From contig NZ_SPNT01000001.1 of the NCBI RefSeq assembly GCF_004959855.1, forward strand, positions 744,001-808,000: a stretch of DNA of 64,000 nt, read 5' to 3'. This DNA comes from Nitratireductor sp. XY-223. GTDB lineage: Bacteria; Pseudomonadota; Alphaproteobacteria; Rhizobiales; Rhizobiaceae. A program made the translations under genes and the position numbers. Position 1 is the first letter of the stretch. Every line of letters starts with the position of its first letter. The notes beneath the pieces are model-generated. The model saw only the letters and a list, made by a program, of their open reading frames with translations. It did no database searches and was not told the origin of the DNA. Shown one piece after another: positions 38,171-47,005 of the stretch.

Positions 38171-38998
38171 ATGGATGAGACAGCGAAACGATTCAGGACC
38201 CTGTTCATCTCGGATATTCATCTGGGATCGAAAGCCGCCAAGGCGGACTACCTGATCGACTTTCTGCGTTATCACGAGGCGGACCAGATCATCCTGGTCG
38301 GCGACATCATCGACGGGTGGCGTCTGCGGCGCAGCTGGAACTGGCCGCAGGACTGCAACGACGTTGTGCAGAAGCTGCTGCGCCAGGCGCGCAAGGGAAC
38401 GCGCATCATTTACATCCCGGGAAACCACGACGAATTCCTGCGCGACTTTCCCGGCACCCATTTCGGCGGCATAGAGGTGGCGCTCGAAACGGTCCATGAA
38501 GGTGCTGATGGAAAGCGCTATCTGGTGCTGCACGGTGACGAGTTCGACATCATCGTCCGTCACGCCCGCATTCTCGCGCATCTTGGCGACTGGGCCTACG
38601 ATCTTGCGATTTTCGTCAACCGGGCGCTCAACAGCGTGCGGCGCCGCTTCGGGCTGCCCTACTGGTCGTTCTCGGCCTGGGCCAAGCTGCAGGTCAAGCA
38701 GGCGGTCAATTTCATCGGAGAGTTTCAGCGGGTTGTCGTCGAAGAGGCGCGCAAGCGGGACGTCGAGGGCGTGATTTGCGGTCACATCCATCACGCGACC
38801 ATCGAGGATTTCGACGGTGTCCGCTACATCAACACCGGCGACTGGGTGGAAAGCTGCACGGCCGTCGGTGAGGATTTCGACGGCAAGATGCACCTGCTGA
38901 GATGGGACCACCATGTCGGCCTGGCGCCGCGAAAGGCCGTTGCGGGCGAGGTTCCCGAGAGCGAAACGGTAAAAAGCATTCCGGCCAAGGCGGCCTAG
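38171..38998 (+). CDS. LpxH-like metallophosphatase (UDP-2,3-diacylglucosamine diphosphatase family)
   Basis: The 275-residue calcineurin-type phosphatase has the dimetal motifs in order: FISDIHLGS, VGDIIDGW, IPGNHDEFL, VLHGDEFD and CGHIHHA. This matches proteins annotated as UDP-2,3-diacylglucosamine diphosphatase, which make lipid X in lipid A synthesis. Many alphaproteobacteria use the unrelated LpxI for that step, so this protein may act on another lipid or nucleotide diphosphate. The start at 38171 follows from the family N-terminus. It overlaps the convergent esterase gene by 4 bp. Confidence 0.82.
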   Translation: MDETAKRFRTLFISDIHLGSKAAKADYLIDFLRYHEADQIILVGDIIDGWRLRRSWNWPQDCNDVVQKLLRQARKGTRIIYIPGNHDEFLRDFPGTHFGGIEVALETVHEGADGKRYLVLHGDEFDIIVRHARILAHLGDWAYDLAIFVNRALNSVRRRFGLPYWSFSAWAKLQVKQAVNFIGEFQRVVVEEARKRDVEGVICGHIHHATIEDFDGVRYINTGDWVESCTAVGEDFDGKMHLLRWDHHVGLAPRKAVAGEVPESETVKSIPAKAA

Positions 38999-39909
38999 CC
39001 GGCAAAGGCAACCGCGGGACGGGTCGGAAGGCCTGCGGCCATCTCGTCAAGCGTCCTCCGTGCCTCGGGCATGTCGAACATCATCCAGACGTGAAACATC
39101 TCGGGTTCATAGATCAGGTCGATCGTTGCACCGCAGGCATAGGCTATCTCCGCAAAAGAGACGCAGTCCGGGTAGAGAATGTCATGGGTGCCGATATAGA
39201 TCTGCGTTGGCGGAAGTGCTTCGAGATTGCCGTAGATCGGGCTGATGCGGTGATCCTTGAGATCGTCGCTCCCGGCATAAAGACGCGCTGCCTCGCGCAT
39301 CGCCTCGATCCCAAGCCAGGGATCGTCTGCGGCGAATTCGGCGATGCTGTGGTTTGAAAGACTGGCATCGAGCCAAGGGCTTAGCAGCAAAAGCTGATCC
39401 GCCGGCCGCTGTCCGTCCTCGGCCAGTTCCAACGCCAGCGATGCCGCCAGGCCGCCGCCGGAGGAATCGCCCATGAGGACAAGCGTGCCGTCACCGGCCT
39501 GCCGGGCGACCTTGGCGTAGAGTGGCTTCAGGATGGCGTGCACGTCGTGCCAATTGTGTTCAGGCGCCAACGGATAGACCGGAACGATTATCCGCGCGTC
39601 TTTGCGACGGGCCAGCGCCGCAAGGAAATTCCAGTGCATGGGTCCGAGTTCGAATACGTTGGCTCCGCCGTGCAGATAGAGAATATGCAGGTTCGGTCTT
39701 CTACCCAACGGAGCCATCTCGAAGACGGGGTGGCCGTGCCATTCATGTTCGACCATACTGAAGTTCTCGCGCACATGGCGCGGGGGGTCAAAATCCCGGT
39801 TGCGCCTCGCCACGGCAATCTGGCGATGCAGCGATTCAGGGCTGGCGAAATGCTTCTGCATGGTCAGCCGAAGTGTCAGCAACTGAACTCTGTACTTGAT
39901 ACTGGTCAT
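38995..39909 (-). CDS. Alpha/beta hydrolase, hormone-sensitive-lipase type
   Basis: The 304-residue protein has the HSL-family oxyanion motif YLHGGANVF, nucleophile serine in LMGDSSGGGLAAS, aspartate in GTHDILYPDCV and the C-terminal histidine in EMFHVWMMF. These enzymes hydrolyse short-chain esters, sterol acetates or lactones. Substrate is not evident. It is monocistronic and convergent with the LpxH-like gene. The AT-rich 165-bp gap between it and the MFS pair is the likely promoter region for both. Confidence 0.85.
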   Translation of the reverse strand: MTSIKYRVQLLTLRLTMQKHFASPESLHRQIAVARRNRDFDPPRHVRENFSMVEHEWHGHPVFEMAPLGRRPNLHILYLHGGANVFELGPMHWNFLAALARRKDARIIVPVYPLAPEHNWHDVHAILKPLYAKVARQAGDGTLVLMGDSSGGGLAASLALELAEDGQRPADQLLLLSPWLDASLSNHSIAEFAADDPWLGIEAMREAARLYAGSDDLKDHRISPIYGNLEALPPTQIYIGTHDILYPDCVSFAEIAYACGATIDLIYEPEMFHVWMMFDMPEARRTLDEMAAGLPTRPAVAFAG

Positions 39910-40074
39910 ACTCTACACGCTCACAAGCGAACGAATTACCACATACCGTTACAAAAACTCCTGTCAAGACAATAGGATAAATCCTTTTCCGGGAAAATAC
40001 GTTTCGCAAAGGGAGGAATCTGCTAGGATTTTCGAAGCTTTCCGGGATACCGCGCGGCGGAGCGAAGAGACCGA

Positions 40075-41454
40075 ATGCTGAATGTCAACGACAACAACCG
40101 CAAATGGTGGCTGCTGACCGCGATGTCCGGCGGCCTCGGCCTGGTCCTGTTCGACGAGACGGTTGTCGGTGTCGCGCTGCCGGTCATCCAGTCGGAACTC
40201 GGCATGTCGGAAATCGCTTCCCACTGGGTCGTCAATTCCTATTTGCTGGTATTTGCCGGGCTGGTGGCGATCGGCGGGCGAATGGGTGACCTGTTCCCGC
40301 TGAAATCGCTGTTCCTGGCCGGAACGGCTCTGTTCGGCCTTTCCTCCGTCGCTGCTGGCTTTGCGCCTAATACCGAGACGCTGATCATCGCTCGCGGTAT
40401 CCAGGGCGTCGGCGCGGCGATCGTCTTCCCGCTGTCGCTGACCATTATAACGCTGATTTTTCCGCCGGAGCAGCGCGGGTTCGCGCTTGGCCTCAACGGC
40501 ACGATCGGGACGGTATTCCTCGCACTCGGGCCGTTTGTGGGCGGTCTGTTTGCCGACTTCGTTTCCTGGCGCTGGATCTTCTGGATCAATCCGTTCCTGA
40601 CCGCCGCCATGATCTTCATCGTTTCGCGGGCCTGGAGCGATGTCGATGAACCGAAGGATACGCGTCCGCTCGACCTGCCGGGTGTCGTGCTGCTGTGCGC
40701 CGGCCTCGGGCTTGTAGTCTTCGCACTGATGCAGGCGCCCGATTTCGGCTGGATCAGCCCGGTTATCGTTGTTCCGCTGGCAGCGGGTCTGGTGATCTCG
40801 GTCCTGTTTGCTGTGTACGAACTGCGGAACAGGGCACCGCTGATCGATCTCGAGCTCTTTGCAAATTCCACCTTTGCCGCCAGCAACGCGATCATTTTCC
40901 TGGCGCAATTCATGAAGGTCTGCACCTTTGTGTTCGGGGCGCTCTATTTTCAGGCAAAACTCGGCATGAGCCCGTTTGTCGCCGGGCTCGCAATCCTGCC
41001 GACCGTGGCCCTGCAGCCGTTTCTGGCGGCGCCGACTGGCATTATCGTCGACCGTTTCGGAACGCGCCTGCCGTCCGTGCTGGGCGTCGCGATCGCCTGT
41101 GTCTCCGTCCTGTGGTTCACGCTGGCCATAGCCGGGCAGACCTATTGGCCGATCTTGCCTGCCTTCCTTTTGTGGAGCGTCGCCATGCCCTTCCTCTTCA
41201 TCGGCCCGCAGAAGGCCATCATGAGTTCCGTCAAGCCGGAAAACCGGGGGCAGGCGGGCGGAATCATCATGTCCGGCCAGATGCTTGGCGGGACCATCGG
41301 CATGGCCGTCGCGAGCGCGATATTCTCGACGACCCAAAGCTACCAGGCGATTTTCTGGGCGCTGACATTGCTGGCCTTCGCCACGCTTGTCTATATCTGG
41401 CTGGCGCTGGGTGAGGGCGATGCCGAGCCCGCCGCGGAGGCTCGGCAACCTTGA
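40075..41454 (+). CDS. MFS multidrug-type exporter, DHA2 family, copy 1
   Basis: This 459-residue protein has about 14 membrane helices, as in the EmrB/QacA drug:proton antiporters. Family motif C/D regions are visible: LVLFDETVVGVALPVIQSEL in helix 1, LVAIGGRMGDLFPLK in loop 2-3 (motif A) and TVFLALGPFVGGLF in helix 5 (motif C). It is directly followed, 21 bases later, by a paralogue of identical length. No membrane-fusion partner is adjacent. The substrate is unknown, but the convergent ACP-ketosynthase-LpxD operon raises lipid-like products as a possibility. Confidence 0.9.
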   Translation: MLNVNDNNRKWWLLTAMSGGLGLVLFDETVVGVALPVIQSELGMSEIASHWVVNSYLLVFAGLVAIGGRMGDLFPLKSLFLAGTALFGLSSVAAGFAPNTETLIIARGIQGVGAAIVFPLSLTIITLIFPPEQRGFALGLNGTIGTVFLALGPFVGGLFADFVSWRWIFWINPFLTAAMIFIVSRAWSDVDEPKDTRPLDLPGVVLLCAGLGLVVFALMQAPDFGWISPVIVVPLAAGLVISVLFAVYELRNRAPLIDLELFANSTFAASNAIIFLAQFMKVCTFVFGALYFQAKLGMSPFVAGLAILPTVALQPFLAAPTGIIVDRFGTRLPSVLGVAIACVSVLWFTLAIAGQTYWPILPAFLLWSVAMPFLFIGPQKAIMSSVKPENRGQAGGIIMSGQMLGGTIGMAVASAIFSTTQSYQAIFWALTLLAFATLVYIWLALGEGDAEPAAEARQP

Positions 41455-41475
41455 GACCGGCGAGGGAACAAGACG

Positions 41476-42855
41476 TTGATAACTGACGACAATCGCAAAT
41501 GGTGGCTGTTGACGGCGCTGGCCGGCGGGCTCGGCCTGGTCCTGTTCGACGAGACGGTGGTCGGTGTCGCGCTTCCCGTCATTCAGAAGGAACTGGGCAT
41601 ATCGGTCCTGGCGTCCCACTGGATCGTCAATTCCTATCTGCTGGTGTTTGCCTGCCTCGTCGCCATAGGCGGCCGGTTGGGGGATGTGCTGCCGCTTAAA
41701 ACCCTCTACATCGGCGGGACCGCCCTGTTCGGGATTTCGTCCATTGTCGCCGGGTTTGCGCCCGATGCGGAGGTCCTGATCGCGGCGCGGGCGGTTCAGG
41801 GTGTCGCCGCGGCGCTCGTATTTCCCCTGTCGCTGGCCATTGTCACCTTGATGTTTCCGGTCGAGGAGCACGGAAGGGCACTCGGCATATACGGCATGGT
41901 CGGGACCGTGTTCCTGGCGCTCGGGCCGTTGGTGGGCGGCTTTCTTTCCGACTACGTATCGTGGCGCTGGATTTTCTGGGTCAATCCTTTTCTCACCGCG
42001 GCGATGATCATTATCGTCATCAAGGCCTGGGCGGGAATTGAGGAGAACAAGGACCGCAGGCCGCTGGACTTCCCGGGACTTGTGCTCCTGTGCACGGGCG
42101 TCGGCTGCCTGGTTTTCGCGCTCATGCAGGGTCCGGACTACGGTTGGCTGCACTGGCTGATCCTGATGCCCGCCGTGATCGGCCTTGCCGCGTCGGCGGC
42201 ATTCGTGGTGCGCGAACTGCGCAGCAGGGCGCCGCTTATCGACATCGCACTGTTCGGCGATCCGACGTTCGGCGCGGCGAATGCCATCATCTTCACGGCG
42301 CAGTTCATCAAGATGGCGATCTTCATTTTCGCGGTTCTGTATTTCCAGCGCGTGCTCGGATTGAGCCCGGTCCTGGCCGGCGCAGCGATTGTCCCGGCGG
42401 TCGCGGCGCAGCCCTTTCTGGCCGCACCTGTCGGCGCACTTGCGGACAAACACGGGTGCCGGAAGACCTCGCTCGTCGGTATCGGCGGAGCGCTCGTGGC
42501 CATGCTCGCGGTAACGCTGGTGATTCCGCTGCAGACTTACTGGGCGATCTTTCCGGCCTTTGTGTTCTGGAGCTTCATGGCTCCAATGCTTTTTACTCCG
42601 CCGCGAAAGGCCGTCATGCGGGCGGTGCCCGGGACGCAAAAGGGACAGGCCGGCGGGATCGCCATGTCGGCGCAGATGCTGGGCGGAACGGTCGGAATGG
42701 CGACCTGCAGCGCGGTCTTTACGACGACCCATTCCTATCAAGCGGTGTTCGCCGTCGTCACCGTGCTGACAGTCGTGGTTTTCCTCTACGCCTGGTTTGG
42801 GCTGAAGGAAGACGCAGAAATCGCCGGCGCCGTCGGGGATGACCGGGCGCACTAG
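41476..42855 (+). CDS. MFS multidrug-type exporter, DHA2 family, copy 2
   Basis: This protein is also 459 residues and is a close paralogue of the previous gene: both begin NRKWWLLTA after a short leader and share LGLVLFDETVVGVALPVIQ, ASHW-VNSYLLVFA and GTVFLALGP-VGG. Divergence is spread over the whole length, so the duplication is not recent. The likely start is TTG at 41476 with GAGGGA about 9 bases upstream; no ATG is in frame near it. It is probably co-transcribed with copy 1. Its 3' end is 16 bases from the end of the convergent ketosynthase gene. Confidence 0.9.
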   Translation: MITDDNRKWWLLTALAGGLGLVLFDETVVGVALPVIQKELGISVLASHWIVNSYLLVFACLVAIGGRLGDVLPLKTLYIGGTALFGISSIVAGFAPDAEVLIAARAVQGVAAALVFPLSLAIVTLMFPVEEHGRALGIYGMVGTVFLALGPLVGGFLSDYVSWRWIFWVNPFLTAAMIIIVIKAWAGIEENKDRRPLDFPGLVLLCTGVGCLVFALMQGPDYGWLHWLILMPAVIGLAASAAFVVRELRSRAPLIDIALFGDPTFGAANAIIFTAQFIKMAIFIFAVLYFQRVLGLSPVLAGAAIVPAVAAQPFLAAPVGALADKHGCRKTSLVGIGGALVAMLAVTLVIPLQTYWAIFPAFVFWSFMAPMLFTPPRKAVMRAVPGTQKGQAGGIAMSAQMLGGTVGMATCSAVFTTTHSYQAVFAVVTVLTVVVFLYAWFGLKEDAEIAGAVGDDRAH

Positions 42856-42871
42856 CAGGAAAAATTCGCTA

Positions 42872-44089
42872 TCAGGACGCCTTGCGTACTGCCACAACCG
42901 CATTCGTGCCGCCGAAGGCGAACGAATTGCTGACCGCGACATCGACATTGCGCTTCTTGGCCACATTGGGGGTGACATCCAGATCGCATTCCGGATCCGG
43001 CTCGTCGTAATTGACCGTCGGCGGGATTATGCCTTCCTGGATGGCCTTGATGCAGGCAACCAGCTCGATGCCGCCGCTGCCGCCCAGCGCGTGTCCGTGC
43101 ATGGATTTGGTCGACGAGATGGCCAGTTCATCGGCATGGCTGCCGAAGACCTGTCGGATGACCTTCGTCTCGGTCGCGTCGTTGGCCTTGGTTCCGGTGC
43201 CGTGGGCATTGATGTAGTCGACATCCTGCGGCGAAAGCCGCGCCGACCGCAGGCAGTGTTCAAGCGCCCGAGACGGGCCGTCGACGGTCGGATTGACCAG
43301 ATCTCCGGCATCGGCGGTTATTCCCGTGCCGATCATCTCGCACAGGATATTGGCGCCGCGCGCCTTCGCGTGCTCGGCGTTTTCCAGGACGACGACGCCG
43401 GCGCCGTCTGCGAGCGCCAGCCCGCGGCGGTTGGCCGAGAACGGGCGGCAGACTTCCGGCGCCAGAACCCGCAACGCTTCCCAGGCCTTCAAGACACCCC
43501 AGATCAGCGGTGCATCCGTCCCGCCCACAACGGCCACATCGGCCTCTCCGCTCTTGACCGCCTGGTAACCGGCGACGATCGCGTGATTGGCCGAGGCACA
43601 GGCCGAGGTCACACCATAGACCGGTCCCTTGATTCCGTGCCACATGCTGATCTGGCTTGCCGGTGCACTCGACATGGAGCGCGGCACGGCCATGACATGA
43701 ATGCGTTTCGCACCATCCACGAAGCAGCGGCGGTAGCCGGATTCGACGATTTCCCAGCCACAATTGCCGGCGCCGATGATGCAGGCCGAGCGGTTGGCAA
43801 AATCGACATCGCTGAAATCAAGCCCGGCCTGCTCGATGGCCTGGCGGGCGCTTTCCATGGCGAGAAGCGTGAAACGGTCGAACGCGGACATGTAGCGGTC
43901 CGGAACGCCGGCGGTCACCGGTTTCGGGATTTCGCCGCCGATACCGATCTTGAGGTCATAGGTTTCGATCTGTTCGAACGGCCGTATGCCGCACACGCCG
44001 TCCTTCATTGCCGACCAGGTTTCGTCGACATTGTTCCCGAGTGCCGTGGTGCATCCCATCCCCGTGATGGCAACTTTGGCTGCACTCAT
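42872..44089 (-). CDS. Beta-ketoacyl-ACP synthase (FabF/NodE-like), part of an ACP cassette
   Basis: The 405-residue condensing enzyme has the Cys-His-His triad: C164 in TSACASANHA, H296 in NAHGTGTKAND and H333 in KSMHGHALGGSG, the last with a histidine where FabF has threonine (KSMTGH). The triad indicates an active elongating synthase rather than a chain-length factor. It starts inside the stop codon of the acyl carrier protein gene (ATGA) and probably uses that protein. The pairing resembles NodF-NodE and the very-long-chain fatty acid genes of rhizobia, but the neighbours differ. Confidence 0.92.
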   Translation of the reverse strand: MSAAKVAITGMGCTTALGNNVDETWSAMKDGVCGIRPFEQIETYDLKIGIGGEIPKPVTAGVPDRYMSAFDRFTLLAMESARQAIEQAGLDFSDVDFANRSACIIGAGNCGWEIVESGYRRCFVDGAKRIHVMAVPRSMSSAPASQISMWHGIKGPVYGVTSACASANHAIVAGYQAVKSGEADVAVVGGTDAPLIWGVLKAWEALRVLAPEVCRPFSANRRGLALADGAGVVVLENAEHAKARGANILCEMIGTGITADAGDLVNPTVDGPSRALEHCLRSARLSPQDVDYINAHGTGTKANDATETKVIRQVFGSHADELAISSTKSMHGHALGGSGGIELVACIKAIQEGIIPPTVNYDEPDPECDLDVTPNVAKKRNVDVAVSNSFAFGGTNAVVAVRKAS

Positions 44090-44346
44090 GCCTTGGCGGA
44101 CCCGATTCCCATTGACTTGCCCAGTTCCAGCAAGTCGCCAACGGTCTTGATGTTCTCGGCGGCTGAGACGGTGTCTATGTCGATGGCGATATCGTATTCT
44201 TCCTCGATCGTCATAATGATTTCGATCAGTTCGAGGGAATTTACCCCGAGCGAATCCAGTGTTGTCGAGGAGTCGATTTTGTCCGGATCATGGCCGAGTT
44301 GCTCGCCAATGATCTTTGCGATCGTGCGTTCTGGATCGAGTGCCAT
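44086..44346 (-). CDS. Specialised acyl carrier protein with NSL phosphopantetheine site
   Basis: The 86-residue protein is acidic and has the ACP four-helix pattern. The attachment serine is S37 in LDSLGVNSLELIEI; the usual aspartate before it is asparagine (N36). Helix II reads MTIEEEYDIAID, as in normal ACPs. The asparagine may change recognition by the phosphopantetheinyl transferase or by the main fatty-acid enzymes and so keep the carrier separate from FabF chemistry. It is coupled to the ketosynthase gene downstream (4-bp overlap) and follows the LpxD-like gene by 118 bases on the same strand. Confidence 0.9.
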   Translation of the reverse strand: MALDPERTIAKIIGEQLGHDPDKIDSSTTLDSLGVNSLELIEIIMTIEEEYDIAIDIDTVSAAENIKTVGDLLELGKSMGIGSAKA

Positions 44347-44464
44347 GGTCTCTTCAGTATCGCTATCTATTCTTTTAGTTCACAAGGTTCGGCAGCCGCG
44401 GCTGTTGACCAACCGGCGACCACGAAGAAATGGGATAGCGGTTTCGCACCGGCAGGGCAAGCAG

Positions 44465-45538
44465 CTATTTGCTTTCCAATTTCTTTAGAACCCGATCGAG
44501 CCTGCGAATATTGTGGAGATCGCGCGCGGCCTGTTTTCTGGGAACGGCCGGTGTCCCGTAGTAGATACCGCCTTCCGGCACTGGCGTGCCGACCGAGGCC
44601 GTGGCCCCGATGATCGCGTCGTTGCCGATTGTCAGATTATCGCCCACACCCGCCTGTCCGCCCAGTGTGACCCTGTCGCCGACGATCGTGCTGCCGGCTA
44701 TGCCGGCCTGGGCGCACAAGATGCAGTCTTCGCCGATCTCGACATTGTGCCCGATCATGACGAGGTCGTCGATTTTCGTTCCGCGGCCGACGCGCGTCGG
44801 CTTGAGCGTACCGGCATCGATGGCCGAAGACGCGCCGATCTCCACATCGTCTCCGACAATGACGGAACCGAGGCTCTCGTTTTTCAACAGGGTCGAGTCC
44901 CGATCCTTGTCATGCGAGACATCTCCGGTCGATTTGGCGGCCTCGACATTGCCGGGATCGACCGGATGGAAACTGAAACCGTCGGCACCCAGCACGGCGT
45001 TGGGATGAATGACGGCGCGCGCGCCGACCTGCACATCGACGCCGATACGTACGCCCGAACAGACTAGGGAGCCGGGTCCGACCCTGGCGCCATCCGAAAG
45101 GGTGGCCTGAGATACGATCGTCGTGTCGTCGCCGATGACGACATTATCGCCGATGACGCACAGCGGTCCGATCCTGACACGCTCACCCAGCCGGACGTTT
45201 TCGCCGATTGTGCTCGAGGGGTGCACGCCTTCGGCAACGTTCGGCCGCCGGCGAAGCAGGGCGGACAGTACCGGCAAGGTCCGGCGATCGGCAGGAACCC
45301 GGATCACGGTGCGAGCCGCGATCTCGATGCCCGTCACACCGGCGGGAACCAGCGCGGCGGCGGCTTTTGTCGAGGCGAGACCGGCCAGGTACTCGGGCAT
45401 CAAGGCGACCGCAAGGTCGGCATTGCCATCGGCGATGTCCGGCTGCACGGCCCGTTCGATTTCAAGATCGGGGTCTCCGTCGACCTCTCCACCGAGCGTT
45501 TCGGCGATCTCATGCGCTTTCAAATTCGTTTCTCCCAT
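44465..45538 (-). CDS. LpxD-like UDP-sugar N-acyltransferase, outside the lpx cluster
   Basis: The 357-residue protein has an N-terminal uridine-binding-like domain (about 1-100) and a left-handed beta-helix of hexapeptide repeats (IGENVRLGERVRIGPLCVIG and onward). The catalytic histidine of LpxD is kept: H264 in LVMIGHNVEIG, with VLGADGFSF before it and AGIAGST after. LpxD transfers a 3-hydroxyacyl chain from ACP to UDP-3-acyl-glucosamine. The housekeeping lpxD of Hyphomicrobiales sits between bamA and fabZ; this one sits with its own ACP and ketosynthase, so it is probably a second, specialised enzyme. The ATG at 45538 is preferred over in-frame codons further upstream, which encode unlikely protein. 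Confidence 0.85.
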   Translation of the reverse strand: MGETNLKAHEIAETLGGEVDGDPDLEIERAVQPDIADGNADLAVALMPEYLAGLASTKAAAALVPAGVTGIEIAARTVIRVPADRRTLPVLSALLRRRPNVAEGVHPSSTIGENVRLGERVRIGPLCVIGDNVVIGDDTTIVSQATLSDGARVGPGSLVCSGVRIGVDVQVGARAVIHPNAVLGADGFSFHPVDPGNVEAAKSTGDVSHDKDRDSTLLKNESLGSVIVGDDVEIGASSAIDAGTLKPTRVGRGTKIDDLVMIGHNVEIGEDCILCAQAGIAGSTIVGDRVTLGGQAGVGDNLTIGNDAIIGATASVGTPVPEGGIYYGTPAVPRKQAARDLHNIRRLDRVLKKLESK

Positions 45539-45787
45539 GTCTGCGCCGGTGCACATGCACCGCGGTTCACCCGACTGACAACGGGTGGGTCGAACCTTCA
45601 GCGGCAGCAAAGAATAGCAATCCAGGCGATGAAAACCGCCTCATTCGGCGCGACCATACATGCATTCATTCGGCGTTTCAAACCGGCTGCCCGACGCTGA
45701 ATTCACGGGCGAAAAGCCCTGTGATCTTTGTCGCGCCGGCGTTGGATTAGCGGTGACAGGGGGCGCAGAACTCGGTATTTGTCAACT

Positions 45788-46999
45788 ATGCCATTGCCAC
45801 CACGCAGCGATTCTGACAATGCGGCTTCCGCCCTGGAACTGAACCGGGCGGTCGATGAGCCGAACGAGCCGCGGGTCGATGTGCGTTCGACCGAGAGCGG
45901 AACCAGCGTCGCGCTGGCCGGGGACTGGCAGCTCTATTGCGTCTCGGAAATCGATGCGACGATGCGCGACCTTGAACAATCGATATCATCGAAACAGGTG
46001 ATCGTGGATTTCGCCAATGTCGGCAAGGTCGACACATCCGGTGCGCTGATCGTCGAGCGACTGCGCGATCACCTCGAACAGCGCGGCCTGGAGGTCGTGT
46101 ATCAATCGGTCGGCGAAGACCTCAACACGCTTCTCGACGCGGTGGGCAATGCGCTTCGCGTCGAATACGAGGAGGAAAGCGACGGGGCGGGGCCGGGCAT
46201 CGTCGACCGGATCCTTGCGCCGGTGGGGCGGCTGACGATTTCCTTCTGGGAAGACTTCGTCGCCGCCATGTATATTCTCGGGTCGGCCGTGCGCGGCACG
46301 CAGCTCAAGCTCGATCGGTCCGCGGGCGTATCACCGGCGGCCATTGTCAGCCAGATGGATCATACCGGCGTGCGGGCCGTTCCGATCATCGCGCTGATGT
46401 CGTTTCTGATCGGCGGTATCATCGCGCAGCAAGGGGCCTTCCAGCTGCGCTATTTCGGCGCCGAGATCTTCGTCGTCGACCTTGTCGGCATCCTGCAGTT
46501 GCGCGAAATCGGCGTGCTGCTGACGGCGATCATGATCGCAGGCCGGTCCGGATCCGCGATCACGGCCGAAATCGGCTCGATGAAAATGCGCGAGGAGGTC
46601 GATGCGCTCAAGGTGATGGGACTCAATCCGGTCGGCGTGCTGGTTTTCCCGCGTCTTGTGGCCCTGACCGTCATGCTGCCGGCGTTGACCGTCGTCGCGA
46701 ACTTCGCCGCCCTGATCGGCGCCGGGCTGACGACGTGGGTCTATTCGGGAATCACGCCGGATACGTTCATGACGCGGCTGCGCGAGGCGATCGACATGTC
46801 GACCATCGTATCGGGCATGATAAAGGCGCCGTTCATGGCGCTGATCATCGGCATCGTTTCGTCCGTCGAGGGGCTGAAGGTGGGCGGCAGTGCGGAATCG
46901 CTGGGGCGGCACGTCACTTCGGCTGTCGTCAAGGCGATTTTTGTGGTTATTCTCGTCGACGGCCTCTTTGCCATCTTCTACGGTGCGATCGATTTCTAA
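45788..46999 (+). CDS. MlaE-type permease with N-terminal STAS domain
   Basis: The 403-residue inner-membrane protein has a STAS domain at about 30-125 (QVIVDFANVGKVDTSGALIVERL) fused to an MlaE permease with five or so helices (GVRAVPIIALMSFLIGGIIAQQ, QLREIGVLLTAIMIAGRSGSAITAEIG). In E. coli the STAS part is a separate protein, MlaB, which regulates the MlaFEDB complex; here it is built in. The complex moves phospholipids between inner and outer membrane. The ATG at 45788 is chosen over an upstream in-frame start at 45728. The gene opens a four-gene operon and is 6 bases from the ATPase gene. Confidence 0.93.
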   Translation: MPLPPRSDSDNAASALELNRAVDEPNEPRVDVRSTESGTSVALAGDWQLYCVSEIDATMRDLEQSISSKQVIVDFANVGKVDTSGALIVERLRDHLEQRGLEVVYQSVGEDLNTLLDAVGNALRVEYEEESDGAGPGIVDRILAPVGRLTISFWEDFVAAMYILGSAVRGTQLKLDRSAGVSPAAIVSQMDHTGVRAVPIIALMSFLIGGIIAQQGAFQLRYFGAEIFVVDLVGILQLREIGVLLTAIMIAGRSGSAITAEIGSMKMREEVDALKVMGLNPVGVLVFPRLVALTVMLPALTVVANFAALIGAGLTTWVYSGITPDTFMTRLREAIDMSTIVSGMIKAPFMALIIGIVSSVEGLKVGGSAESLGRHVTSAVVKAIFVVILVDGLFAIFYGAIDF

Positions 47000-47005
47000 G
47001 GTATA

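Noticed and set aside
39964-42978. A 1004-codon open frame on the minus strand across both MFS genes
   Set aside because: Its translation is rich in R, D, Q, H and P with no hydrophobic pattern, and it is exactly opposite two clear paralogous transporters, whose duplication also explains why the antisense frame stays open and repeats itself.
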